Program-made: the position numbers and the translations under genes | In this document: in pieces, positions 44,274 through 55,094 of the stretch | Layout of the letters: each line of letters starts with the position of its first letter | Numbering within the stretch: the first letter of the stretch is position 1 | NCBI RefSeq assembly: GCF_035046485.1 | Contig: NC_085137.1 | Span: 5,061,977-5,125,976 of the forward strand | DNA length: 64,000 nucleotides | Reading direction: 5' to 3' | Source of the DNA: Aedes albopictus | Taxonomy: Eukaryota; Arthropoda; Insecta; Diptera; Culicidae | The notes under the pieces: model-generated | What the model saw: only the letters and a program-made list of their open reading frames with translations | Told to the model about the DNA's origin: nothing | The model's database searches: none

Positions 44274-44771
44274 CAGAGTTTCCCATTGCTCATGTGTACA
44301 TAAATGTGACAGCGAGCCTCCCACCGAATTGTCTCCCAGCTCTTCAAAATCGCAGTGTGCTGCGCTGCTAGGAGGCTTACGAAAATCTGGTGGGTGCGAG
44401 CTAGGCACATAGCTCCCGAAGAGCTCGTCTCATGCGCTGCGTGAGCTGTTGGTATCTAAGGTGAAAAACAACTTCATGGTAACGAAGAACCTCAACAACT
44501 TTTTTTCGTACACAACACAAGTGTCTGGTTGGTCTATGCAATACGACTAGGGACTCTCAATGCAAAGGTTAAGGTTTCAATTCTCGTTCGTTTAGGAAGT
44601 TTTTGCCGTGAAATTTTCTAATTTAATCAGCGCATGAGACGAAGCTCATGAGACACATCTTGAGAAAAATGAGGCGCACAACTTTCAGTCTCAAAATGTA
44701 CTGTGCTCCTGGGAGCTTGCTTGCAATGTGGCTCCCGTACATGGGACTGCAGCACGTGCACATCAACACTG
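44274..44771 (+). mobile_element. 498-bp hAT-like element inserted in the SINE
   Basis: Ends CAGAGTTTCCC and, inverted, CAGTGTTGATG fit the CAGNG terminus of hAT elements. CTCGGGAG is repeated exactly at 44266-44273 and 44772-44779: an 8-bp duplication, the hAT hallmark. The inner part has no transposase. A partial copy is at 31619-31797. Confidence 0.85.
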
Positions 44772-44779
44772 CTCGGGAG

Positions 44780-44919
44780 TGCGGGTTAGATTCCTACTCC
44801 AGTCGGGGAAAATTCTCCATTGAGCCACTGGGTGTTATGTGTGTTGTCCGTTGTCTCGCGTTGGTAATGTTCAGTCTGTGCAGCCTCTGGCTGAAGACGG
44901 TGTAGTGTCTTTTTTTTAG
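44780..44919 (+). mobile_element. tRNA-derived SINE, body and tail
   Basis: Continues with a mutated B box (GGGTTAGATTCCTAC), CTCCAGTCGGGGAAAATTCT, TTGTCCGTTGTCTCGCGTTG and GAAGACGGTGTAGTGTC before the T tail. Together with 44201-44273 it is a nearly complete SINE. Confidence 0.8.
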
Positions 44920-46955
44920 AATCTCTCGCGGAATCTTAAACATACCTTTGGAGGAATGCCGAAAGGAACTCGCAGAATAATCCTGTAAGGAAGTCCTATA
45001 GGAATTCCAGTATGAACTCCTGGGAAAATCCCAAAGAGAACTCCTCCAGGAGCCTTTGAAGGAGTTCCTGAAGAAATATCATTAAGCGAATTAGCTTTGT
45101 GTTTTTTTTTTGTAAAAAGAAGAACGCCCGGATTTATCAAAATAGAAACAAGCAAGCAGTTATTAACAGTTGGTATTTTCGGTTCACATTGTGAACTGGA
45201 ATCGGTAAAGCGGATCGGCACAACGGCAACGGCAGTTTTAGTACATCCCGTGCTTGCCGTTAGTGCCATTCTTGTCGTTTTATCGTTCACATTGTGTCTA
45301 GGTCTTTAATAGCGGACATAGAAAATGCACCAATGTCAATTTCAATACAGACTAGTCAATGGCAAACTTATATCTCAACCAATTCATATTATTTTTCTAT
45401 GATGAACTGTAAAAAATTTGATAAACTCTATTTTTTGAAGCAATTGACGAAGAAATTCCCAAAACGAAATGTTTTAGAAATTTCCATAAGAAAAAAAAAA
45501 AAGGAATTGCTGAAAAAAATCCCCAGAGACATTCTTGACGGAATTCCCAGAAAATAACGAAAAACATAAGAAAATGTCGAAAGAATTGCCAATTAAATTC
45601 TCGTAGGAATTAAGTGCTTTAAGTTCACAATTCTCGTAGGAATTGCTGAATAGGCTTCCAAAGGAACTATCAACGAAATTCCCAAATAAATTATGGAAGA
45701 AATCCAGAATAATCTGAAGTTTTCTTCGAAAGCATTGATCTACGAAATCAATTCGTACAGGATACGGAAGAATATGTTCAGTGTAGGTAGGACCTTAACC
45801 GGAATCAGGGGGACGACACAAGTTTGCACAACCCAAGAAGGTCAGAATATTCCACAAAAATGCCGACCGATATACTGAAAAGGCTAAGCTTTTGCGAGGC
45901 TTTCTGGGGTTTTCCGACTTTTTGTTTGGGTTTGGGATATTCAGCTTGTTTCGAAATCCCTTGACCGGAATAGTCCATTTTACGAGCGGATTATAAAATC
46001 AATAATTCATAATAATGGCATTTGGATAGGAGATGGTGTCGTTCAATATTAATATCAACAACGTTATCGTTTTGTATAATGAATCATTGCTTATTTTTTT
46101 GTGCTGCAGTTAAGAAAAAGCAACGCTTGCTTATTTCTTGAGCGATTCCTTGCTTGAAAAGGATAAAAAATGTGAAATGTTACGGTTCCGATGAAGATTA
46201 CAAGTCATGAACTTTTGTTAAAATGAGTTCATAAACAAAATAGATATGGAGTTAGAAATTGGAAAAAAACCCTGATGAAAGACGAAGGTTAAGGATGAAA
46301 TGTATGGTGAACAATAAACGTTTATCATGGGAGAATTTCAAGAGTTGTGCAAATATTTTTTTGTAAAAATTGACCAATAGCTCGTCTAGGAATACCATTT
46401 AACATTTTCCACAAATTCCTATCAGTCAGGCAGGAAGTCATCGTCTTTAGCTTTTTCTATTAGAATATTCGTAAAAATGGAAATACATATAAAATTGCAA
46501 TTTCCAATCCGGGAGTCGGTTGTATATGATTTATAGTGGTATCTTTATTTTCATTGCTGGATGAATTGCCACAAACTAAAACTTATCTACAACGACATTA
46601 ATAAGCTTAGACATAATTATTTTCTTGATTTTCTGTACTTTTTTGTTAGCAAAAATATATACTCTAGAAAACTCTGCGGGCCCCTACATTTGTTAATCCA
46701 GCCTTGTTTTTTTTTCATATTGGGCTGATATGCAGTTATAGGCAGGGCCGAAGAGAAAAAAAATCATATGCATATTATGATGAATTTGGGTTCCTTCAGC
46801 ATTTTTTCATAGAGTTTGTCTATGCTTATTAGCAATCTTGGAACGTCCTGAATCTGTATTCCTCTAAGAATTAACCTTCAGTGGTATTGTTTCGAATGCA
46901 TACTTTCCATAAAGGCATAAAGGTAGTTTTATATACTAATGTACTGCATATACTT
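44920..46955. other. Unassigned stretch with minisatellite scraps
   Basis: Repeat scraps at 44930-45080 and 45470-45720. Between and after them is ordinary AT-rich DNA. The plus-strand frame 45097-45309 has a hydrophobic end but no recognised family. Nothing else. Confidence 0.5.
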
Positions 46956-48627
46956 ACCTCAGAGAATAATCCTGATGAAATGCCAATTGACGTATTCCCG
47001 GAAGGATCATTGAAAGAATTCTTGAAGGAATTCGTGAAGCTCATCCCTACAGAAGTTCTGGAAGAATTTCCTGGAGGCATTTCCGGAGAATTCTCAAAAA
47101 ATGGAATCTTTGAAATTATTTTTAAACTCACCTGATCATTCCTAGTATTCCTGGATGAATCGCTGGAATACATTCAAAAATAAATATCTTGAGGAATTTA
47201 AGAAGGAATTGTTAGAGGAATTTCTGGTGCATTAAAAAAAATCAGAAGGAATCCCTAGGAGAACTTCGAAAGAGTCTTTCCTGGGTGAGTTCCTGAATAA
47301 AAAATGTCTGAAAAATCCCTGGAGGAATAATTGTGAGAATTTCTTATGAAATCCCTAAGTAAGTTCCAAAAGAAATTGCGGGAGGGATTCCCGAAAGAAT
47401 TCCTGGAAAAAAAATAAGTTAATTTTTAGGAGAAATTCCAAGAGAAATTTCTGGAGAAATCCCTACACAAATTTCAGAAGGAGATCCCTGGTGAAATACT
47501 GGAAGGAATCCTAGGATAAGCTCTAAAACAATCTTAAAAATAATCGTTGAAGGGAACTCTTGAAGTATTTTAGGGAAATTTTTTGAATGAATCCCTTGAC
47601 AATTTTTGCGAAGAATCTTTGGAAGGCTTTCTAAAGGAACACTCTCTTAACATCCCTGAAAAGTCTCCTAGGGGAATCTCTGGAAGAGTTCTTAAAGAAA
47701 TACATTGATCCATGGACTTAATTCTACTGCAGGAGCTGCAGGGGTATTCTTGAAGGAATTCGTTGATGGATTTCTAAACAAATCCGTGATTGAAATTCTA
47801 AAGGATTTCTTGGAGAAAATTGTGAAAGAATTCCTGGATGACTTCGTGGCAGAATTTTTTGGCTCTTGTATGCATTCCTCTAAATTTATCAAATTCAAAT
47901 ACAAATCGCTAGAGAAGTTTCTCTAGACATCCTTGAAGAAATACAAAAGTACTTCAGGTATTCCTTGAGGCATCCCTGGAGAAATTCTTGTGTGATAACG
48001 GAAGTTTTTTTTTGAAATTCTTGAACGAATCCCTGAATAAATTTTTGAAGATCCTGGGATGAACTTCTGAAAGAATCACTCGATTCTATCACAATCTCGA
48101 AGCATTCCCTGGAGAAATTCCTGGAAAAATCTCTGGAGGAGTTTCTCGAGGAAGGCAAGGAAGAATTTCTGAACGAGTTCATGGAGGAATGCCTGGAGGC
48201 ATTTCTGAGGGAATTCGTGAGGGAATGTCTGGAGGAGAAGAATCTCTAGAGGAATGCCTGGAGGAATGCCTGGAAGAATCGTTTGAGAAGTATCTGGACA
48301 AATTCCTGGTGGAGTCCCTGCATGAATTCCAGCAGTAATCCCTGAAAGAATTCTTGGAGGAATCTCTGATTGATTTCCCGGAGGACTTCCAGGAGGAATC
48401 CCTGGAGAAATTTCTGAAGAAATCCCTTGAGGAATAACTGGAGGATTTCCTAGTAGAATTCCCGGATGAATCCCTGGAAGAATTTCTTGTTGAATACTTG
48501 GAAAAATTGCTGTAGAAATTACTGGAGGAATCCTTGAAGCAATTACTGGTGGAATCACTGGAAGAATTACTGGAGAAACCTCTGGAGAAATTTCTGGAAA
48601 AAGTTCTGGCGGAATTCCTGAAGAAGT
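46956..48627. repeat. GGAATTCCTGGA minisatellite, purine-rich (outside the duplication)
   Basis: Twelve-base units GGAATTCCTGGA and variants, increasingly regular from 48070 on. The consensus has no stop in any frame, which accounts for the minus-strand frames 48076-48765 (IPPGIPPE) and 47895-48182 (NSSRNSSRD). The sequence before 48628 has no counterpart before 58616. Confidence 0.9.
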
Positions 48628-50870
48628 GCCTGAAGGAATTAACGGATGAAATTCCTGGTGGAATGCCTGAAGAAATAGGAATCCTTGAAGGAATTCCTGG
48701 ATAAATTTCAGGAGGAATTCTTGGACGAGTTCCTGTAAGCATTCCTGGAGGGATCCCTGAAGCAATTCCTAGAGGCATCTCCAGAGGAATTCCTGGAGGA
48801 ATGCCTGGAGGGATATCTGGATAAGTTTCTGAAGAAATTCCTGGAGGAATGCCAGGAGGATTACCTGGAGGAATTCTTGGGGCGATCGCAAGAGGAATTC
48901 TTGAAGGAATCTCTGTAGGAGAAATTCTTGGATGAATTTCTGGAAGAACCCTTGGAGAAGTTATTGAAATACTGTATTGAATACCTGTGAAAAATTCTGG
49001 AGGAATTCCTGTAACAAGGAAACGAAGGAGGATTTTCTGAAGAAACCTCCGGAGAAAGTACTGAAGAAATCGCCAAAGGAATTCTTGAAAAAATCCTGGA
49101 CGAATGCTTGGAGGAATTCCCTGGAGGCATTCCTGCATGAAATTCTGGACGATTGCCTGGAGAAGTTCCTAGAATGCCTAGAGAAATACCTGGAGGAATA
49201 TCTGGAGGAATGCCTGGAGGAATCAATGAAAAAATTTCTAGACGAATTCCTGGTGGAATCCTTGTAGGAATTTCTAGAAGAATACCTGAAGGATTTCCTG
49301 GAGAAATCGCTAGAGAAATCCCTAGAGAGTTCCATAGAGTAATTCCGAGAGAAATCTTTGAAGGAATGCCTGGAGCAATTCCTGGAGAAATTCATGGAGA
49401 CATGCCTGTAGAAATTCCTGGAGGAATCTCCAGCCGAATTCCTGAAGGAATCTGTAGATCAATTTCTGGAGGAATTTCTGGAGAAATATCTGGAGGAATT
49501 AATGGAATAATCCTTAAAGAAATTCCTGGGAAAATCCATGGAGCAATTCCTGGAGAAACCCTTGGAGAAATGCCTGGAGGAACCCCTGAAAGAGTTCCTG
49601 GAGGACTGCCTGAAGAAATTTCTGGAGGAATATCTAGAGGAACTTCTGGAGAAATCTCTGAAAGAGTTCCCGGAGGATTATTTAGAAGAATTTCTATAGG
49701 GTTTCATAGAGGAATCTTTAGAGGAATTCCTAGAAGAATCCCTGCAAGAATCTCTGGAGGAATTTTGGATTTCTCAGAAGAATCCTTGCAACTCTTGGAG
49801 GATCCCCTGGAGGAATTCTAAGAGGTATCTTCCTGGAGGAATTCTCGGAGAAATTTCTGAATGGAGTCCAGGAGGAAGTCCAGTAGAAATCTCAAGAAGA
49901 ATTCCTGCCTGGAGGATTTTTTTAAATAATCCATAGAGCTGTTCCTGAAAGATATCTCGAATGTATCTCTAGAGGAAATCCTGAGGGAATCGCTGGAGGA
50001 TGTCTTGGAAAAATACCTGAAGATACGCTAGGAGGAATCCCGGAAGCAATCCCATTAGGAATTTCTTGAGAAATTCTAGGAGAGCTTTCTAAACGAATTA
50101 CTGGAAAAATTTCTGTAGAAATCCCTGGAAAACCCCTGATGGAATCCATGTCTGCAGTAATTTCGGGATGAATTATTGAAGGAATCCTTCGATGTACATC
50201 TATAGGATTTTTGGGGCAAAATTTTGAAGGATTTTCAGGGTTAGTATATGAAAAATCTCAGGTAAAAATTTCTGAGAGAATTCCTGGAAGAAATTCCTCC
50301 TGAAATACTTTGAATAACTCCAGATGGCGAACAATCGGAACAATCTCTTGCGGAATTCTTGAAGGAATATATGAAGAAATCCCTGAAAAAAAATCTCTGA
50401 AAGAATGCCTGCAGAAATATCTAAAAGGAGGAAATTTCTTTGAGAATTCCTGGAGAAATCCTGAAGAAATTCCCGAAAAAAGCACTGGAACAATCACTGG
50501 AAGAACCACTAAAGGTATTCCAGGAGAATTTCCCGTAGGATACTAAATTTTTTGAGGAATTCTTGAAGGAATTTCTGGAGGAATACATGATTAAGCCACT
50601 GCAGGAAACTATGGAAAAATTCCTGGAGAAATTCTTTAATGCATCCTTGCGGAAGTATCTGATGAAATTTCTAAAAAAAAAACACATGTGGAAGCATTTC
50701 TTGAAACAAGCCCTGGAACACTCACTATCGGAACCTCGCAAGCAGGTATTCACGAAGAAGAAATTCCTGGAGAAGTCCCTTGAGCAATTTGTGGAGGAAT
50801 TCCTAGTAGAGTTCCTGGAGAAATACCTGGAAGAATTTCAACCAAGCTTATTGTTTGGTAAAATTCTATG
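48628..50870. repeat. GGAATTCCTGGA minisatellite, duplicated segment copy 1
   Basis: Corresponds in order to 58616-60850. It supports several long frames on both strands (minus 48179-49138, 319 codons; plus 49153-49821, 222 codons), all low-complexity IPGG/IPPG/SRNS/QEFL text. I do not regard these as genes. Confidence 0.92.
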
Positions 50871-52092
50871 ATAAGATTGAACCCCTATAGAGAAATACTT
50901 GACAAAATTTCTTGTGGGATTCGGGAAAAAAGTTTGATAATAATGTATAAAAAAAATATTATTAGAATAGTTTATTTCTTGCGAGAATTTTTCGGGAATA
51001 CTGAATTATTGATAATCTTGAGTTGGTTAAAATAAAGAAGAACTCAGTTGGCCAAGGGGTACAGTTTGATAGGTCAAAAAACTGCCGAAGCCGTTTTTTA
51101 TCCTTGGATTATGCATTCATTTGATTTCTGCGTAAATCACACATTTAGCCCTGAATTTCCAGACCAGGACGATATTGACGCGCAGCATGTCATGCTTTTT
51201 ATTCCCTCGTCAAAAAAAATCGAATTCAAGTCCTGTCTGACGGACAATCCGCTTGCTTCGACTGCCGAACGCAACCGATCCCGTTGCTGCTGCTGACTGT
51301 GCAAAGTTTATACCTACCTTCCTACTGTCGAAGGCACGCAGAATCCACGTTTTCCCTCGTAAATATCTCCCCTTCAAATCCTCCTCTCGTCCCTGTTCCC
51401 TGTGGTGGCCGGCCACCCGTCCAACAACACCCGACATAAAGAACCAACTTCCACCCTCATCCTCGTGAGTCGTCAGCTAGCTGGTGCTGCTCTTGTTGGC
51501 GGCGGCGGCGGGAGAATGCTTTTTGCAACCCCTCATCGTAGTAGTCGTCGTCGTCGTCGCCGTCTTTGACTGTCTTCGTTATCGTTGTTGGTCGTCCTAA
51601 GCGCGTTCGTTTTTTTTTATTTATCACAGCGGGGATTTAAATTCCTGTGCGTGGTCATTTTCCCGTTGTCGGCGGCGGCTATGGCCTTCCGTGTTTCGCC
51701 GACGACGATGCGATGGTTTGTCGTCCCTGTCGTTTTTTTTTTGTAATCGTCGTCGTAGTAGTCGGTGGAGTTTGCAAATAAACACGCAGGAGGTATAAAT
51801 TATGACTTCTTGCCATTGGATTTTAAATTTAAATGGGGCGTGGCATGCTGCGGCAAGGTGAGCTAGATGACGTAGGGATTTTCCTACGGCAAAGGGAGGA
51901 ACAGTGTTGGAGGGATGATTTTTATTGCCGTTTGACAGGTTGTACACTTAATCACTGATGATGATTTATTACGATGCAATGTAGCTGAATAATGAAACCT
52001 TCAAGGCATGCTTTGATTTGCTAATCAGACATTTGGAATAACACTTCAGCGCTGTTCACAAATTTACATAGTTTTCCTTTTTCATTAAGAAC

Positions 52093-52150
52093 TAGCTGTT
52101 TTGTCAAGCTTCGTACTGCTTACTGCGTTTTATGACATGCAATTCTTAGA
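52093..52150 (-). mobile_element. Possible old Helitron-like terminus (H6)
   Basis: On the minus strand CGCAGTAAGCAGTACGAAGC then TTGACAAAACAGCTAG resembles the GGCAA..CAGCTAG ends of H1-H4. Its copy in the second unit starts at about 62029. Diverged. Confidence 0.35.
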
Positions 52151-53949
52151 GAAATACCCCGATAAATGAAATTTCGAAATTTCTCGTTTTTATTGCATTC
52201 CCGGTCGATTTTCAAATTTTTTTTCGTACGAACACTTTGGAGCCCTGCATAAATGTAACAGTGAATTATAATATAATCTGTTATAGATTTGTTAACCCGT
52301 TCCAAAGCGATATCAACACCCTTGTCAGCAAGAGCAATCTTCAAGCTATCTTTTGAAGGTGTTAATGTGCGTGGGTGGATGCAGATCGGCCATACAGAGG
52401 CTAAAACAAGTTTGTTTACAAAATGCGGATGGGCTATTTTGAAATTTTACGCCAGAAATGATCATTTGGCAAAGATAGTCCCCCTGTCAATTGGGGTGGG
52501 GCGTAGTACCTCAAAAACGCATTTTATACCTATTCCATTTAATTGCAATTCATGCAATGAACTCAACCGCTGCCATGTTGTCAAGTGAGATCAAAGTGTG
52601 CGGGATGATTACGCCCGATGACGACGCCTGCACGGAAAAAAGCAAATACCTACATGTGTACATAAAGTAGGGAAAAAACTTGGACAACCACGAGAGAAGT
52701 CCGGCACAAAAGACAAATGGCCGGGGGGAAGGCGAAACAGATCAAAGCAACCGGGAATCAGTAACCGAGCTGCGAAAATTACCATTTTTTGTTTGATCTT
52801 TTACCGCGGGAATATTTTAAGGAGGCGACAACATTGAAGGTGACATTTTTTACCGCCTGTTATTGGTAGTCTGAGACATGACGAGGCTTCAATCTTCTCA
52901 GGGCATGAATCAATAGAAGATCGGCATGAACATCGATAAATAATTTCAATTCGCAATTGCAAACAAAAGTTTGAGCAAAGCAGCTTACAATTTGAAGCCT
53001 CTTAAACCTATAAATCATGAAAATTGTTTCCGAAAGTACCTAGTGGGGATGAAAACTTTTTCCCCACATGATCTATGAGGAAACAAGTTTCCCCCATATT
53101 TCCTAACCACAATCTGCATTGCTGTTTGGAATACAGAAGGAAGGAAGCAATTTTTACGTCTGTATGATATATAGCCTCCAACGGTAGTGGGTGGACTCTG
53201 TTTTCGATTCGCAATAGCAAAATAAATTTCAATCGTTGCCGTTTTAGGGCTCGATTCGAATTTTATTGTTTCTTTGATGGATAATATCCTGGGCTACGGC
53301 TACGATGAAGCAATCCTCGTTTGATTGCTTAAGGGAAAACGAATTCGATCAATTAGTAGCACCCATAACTCACGTAATCAAATGTTCCATCCTAGTAGGC
53401 CCTGCAATCGTTAAATAGAAACCGAACGTCTCTAAATAAAAAAAATCGAAGCATCCAAGTAAGCTACCATCACCGCACTGTGTGCTGACCATTCAATCAA
53501 TCATGGGCTAGGGCGGCCCCGGACATGCGTAAAAAATTGGGCGTCATAAAAAGTGAATTACCAACAGCTCAGGAGAAAAGCGAAACGTCAAGCCGCAGAC
53601 AAGTTTGATCCACCCGAGGTCAAACGTTTCAAACGCAGAGCATGAAGATGAAAAATGACTGCATTATACAAAGTAACTATAACTGCGATGTGATGTGTCG
53701 TTTCTTCGCATGTTTACGCATACGATTTCGGTCTTGACTGAGGACGACATCGACGATGATAGTTGTTCCCCTCGCTAATGGCGAAATAGAGCCGTTTTCG
53801 AGCTATGGAGAGGGAAAAGACATTATCATAATCATTTGGAAAATGAATCTTGACCGTCGGTGTCACCGTAACATGTTTGGGGACAGAATATTGAAATATA
53901 GATTGTTTGTGCATTTTTGAACAAAAAAAACAAGCTATATTACAGAGTT

Positions 53950-54020
53950 CTTCATCTTCCTTCTTCTTTATAGCTCGACGTCCCCACTGGGACTTGGCCT
54001 TCCTCGCTTCAACTTAGCGC
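53950..54020. repeat. MITE-like end preceding the hexamer array, copy 1
   Basis: TTCTTTATAGCTCGACGTCC then CCACTGGGACTTGGCC and TTCAACTTAGCGCC resembles the first 60 bases of the GGCGTAACGTCC MITE (6487-6640: GTCC..ACTAGGACAAAGCCTGC..TCAGCTTAGTG). The array starts where the MITE would continue. The second copy is at 63890-63961. Confidence 0.6.
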
Positions 54021-54021
54021 C

Positions 54022-55094
54022 AAAGGCAAAGGCAAAGGCAAAGGCAAAGGCAAAGGCAAAGGCAAAGGCAAAGGCAAAGGCAAAGGCAAAGGCAAAGGCA
54101 AAGGCAAAGGCAAAGGCAAAGGCAAAGGCAAAGGCAAAGGCAAAGGCAAAGGCAAAGGCAAAGGCAAAGGCAAAGGCAAAGGCAAAGGCAAAGGCAAAGG
54201 CAAAGGCAAAGGCAAAGGCAAAGGCAAAGGCAAAGGCAAAGGCAAAGGCAAAGGCAAAGGCAAAGGCAAAGGCAAAGGCAAAGGCAAAGGCAAAGGCAAA
54301 GGCAAAGGCAAAGGCAAAGGCAAAGGCAAAGGCAAAGGCAAAGGCAAAGGCAAAGGCAAAGGCAAAGGCAAAGGCAAAGGCAAAGGCAAAGGCAAAGGCA
54401 AAGGCAAAGGCAAAGGCAAAGGCAAAGGCAAAGGCAAAGGCAAAGGCAAAGGCAAAGGCAAAGGCAAAGGCAAAGGCAAAGGCAAAGGCAAAGGCAAAGG
54501 CAAAGGCAAAGGCAAAGGCAAAGGCAAAGGCAAAGGCAAAGGCAAAGGCAAAGGCAAAGGCAAAGGCAAAGGCAAAGGCAAAGGCAAAGGCAAAGGCAAA
54601 GGCAAAGGCAAAGGCAAAGGCAAAGGCAAAGGCAAAGGCAAAGGCAAAGGCAAAGGCAAAGGCAAAGGCAAAGGCAAAGGCAAAGGCAAAGGCAAAGGCA
54701 AAGGCAAAGGCAAAGGCAAAGGCAAAGGCAAAGGCAAAGGCAAAGGCAAAGGCAAAGGCAAAGGCAAAGGCAAAGGCAAAGGCAAAGGCAAAGGCAAAGG
54801 CAAAGGCAAAGGCAAAGGCAAAGGCAAAGGCAAAGGCAAAGGCAAAGGCAAAGGCAAAGGCAAAGGCAAAGGCAAAGGCAAAGGCAAAGGCAAAGGCAAA
54901 GGCAAAGGCAAAGGCAAAGGCAAAGGCAAAGGCAAAGGCAAAGGCAAAGGCAAAGGCAAAGGCAAAGGCAAAGGCAAAGGCAAAGGCAAAGGCAAAGGCA
55001 AAGGCAAAGGCAAAGGCAAAGGCAAAGGCAAAGGCAAAGGCAAAGGCAAAGGCAAAGGCAAAGGCAAAGGCAAAGGCAAAGGCAAAGGCAAAGG
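54022..55094. repeat. Perfect (AAAGGC)n hexanucleotide array, about 179 copies
   Basis: 1073 bases of uninterrupted AAAGGC with no visible variant. No frame on either strand contains a stop, so frames of 360 (LPLP) and 400 (LCLC) codons appear on the minus strand. They are artefacts. It ends at AAAGGTGAAC, where the oppositely oriented minisatellite starts. Confidence 0.98.

Larger units (their letters stand above)
50871..54021. repeat. Non-repetitive core of the 10-kb tandem unit, copy 1
   Basis: About 3.1 kb without the minisatellite, paralogous to 60851-63961. The part at 51180-51760 is GC-richer, with GCTGCTGCTG, GGCGGCGGCGGCGGG and GTCGTCGTCGTCGTCGCCGTC runs. A Helitron-like end (CTAGCTGTTTTGTCAAGCTT) starts at about 52093. 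Short frames (51048-51296, 51624-51947 and others) are not kept open in copy 2 or are unrecognised, so no gene is called. It carries a segment of about 70 bases (51110-51180) missing from copy 2. Confidence 0.8.

Noticed and set aside
48179..49138. 319-codon IPPG-rich frame that looks collagen-like
   Set aside because: It is the 12-base minisatellite read in one of its six open frames. Its paralogue at 58575-59126 differs by whole-unit indels, as expected of non-coding slippage.
49153..49821. Two 222-codon plus-strand frames (also 59141-59809) of equal length
   Set aside because: Equal length follows from recent duplication and a stop-free unit. There are about 16 residue differences and no composition other than the repeat, so no sign of protein selection.
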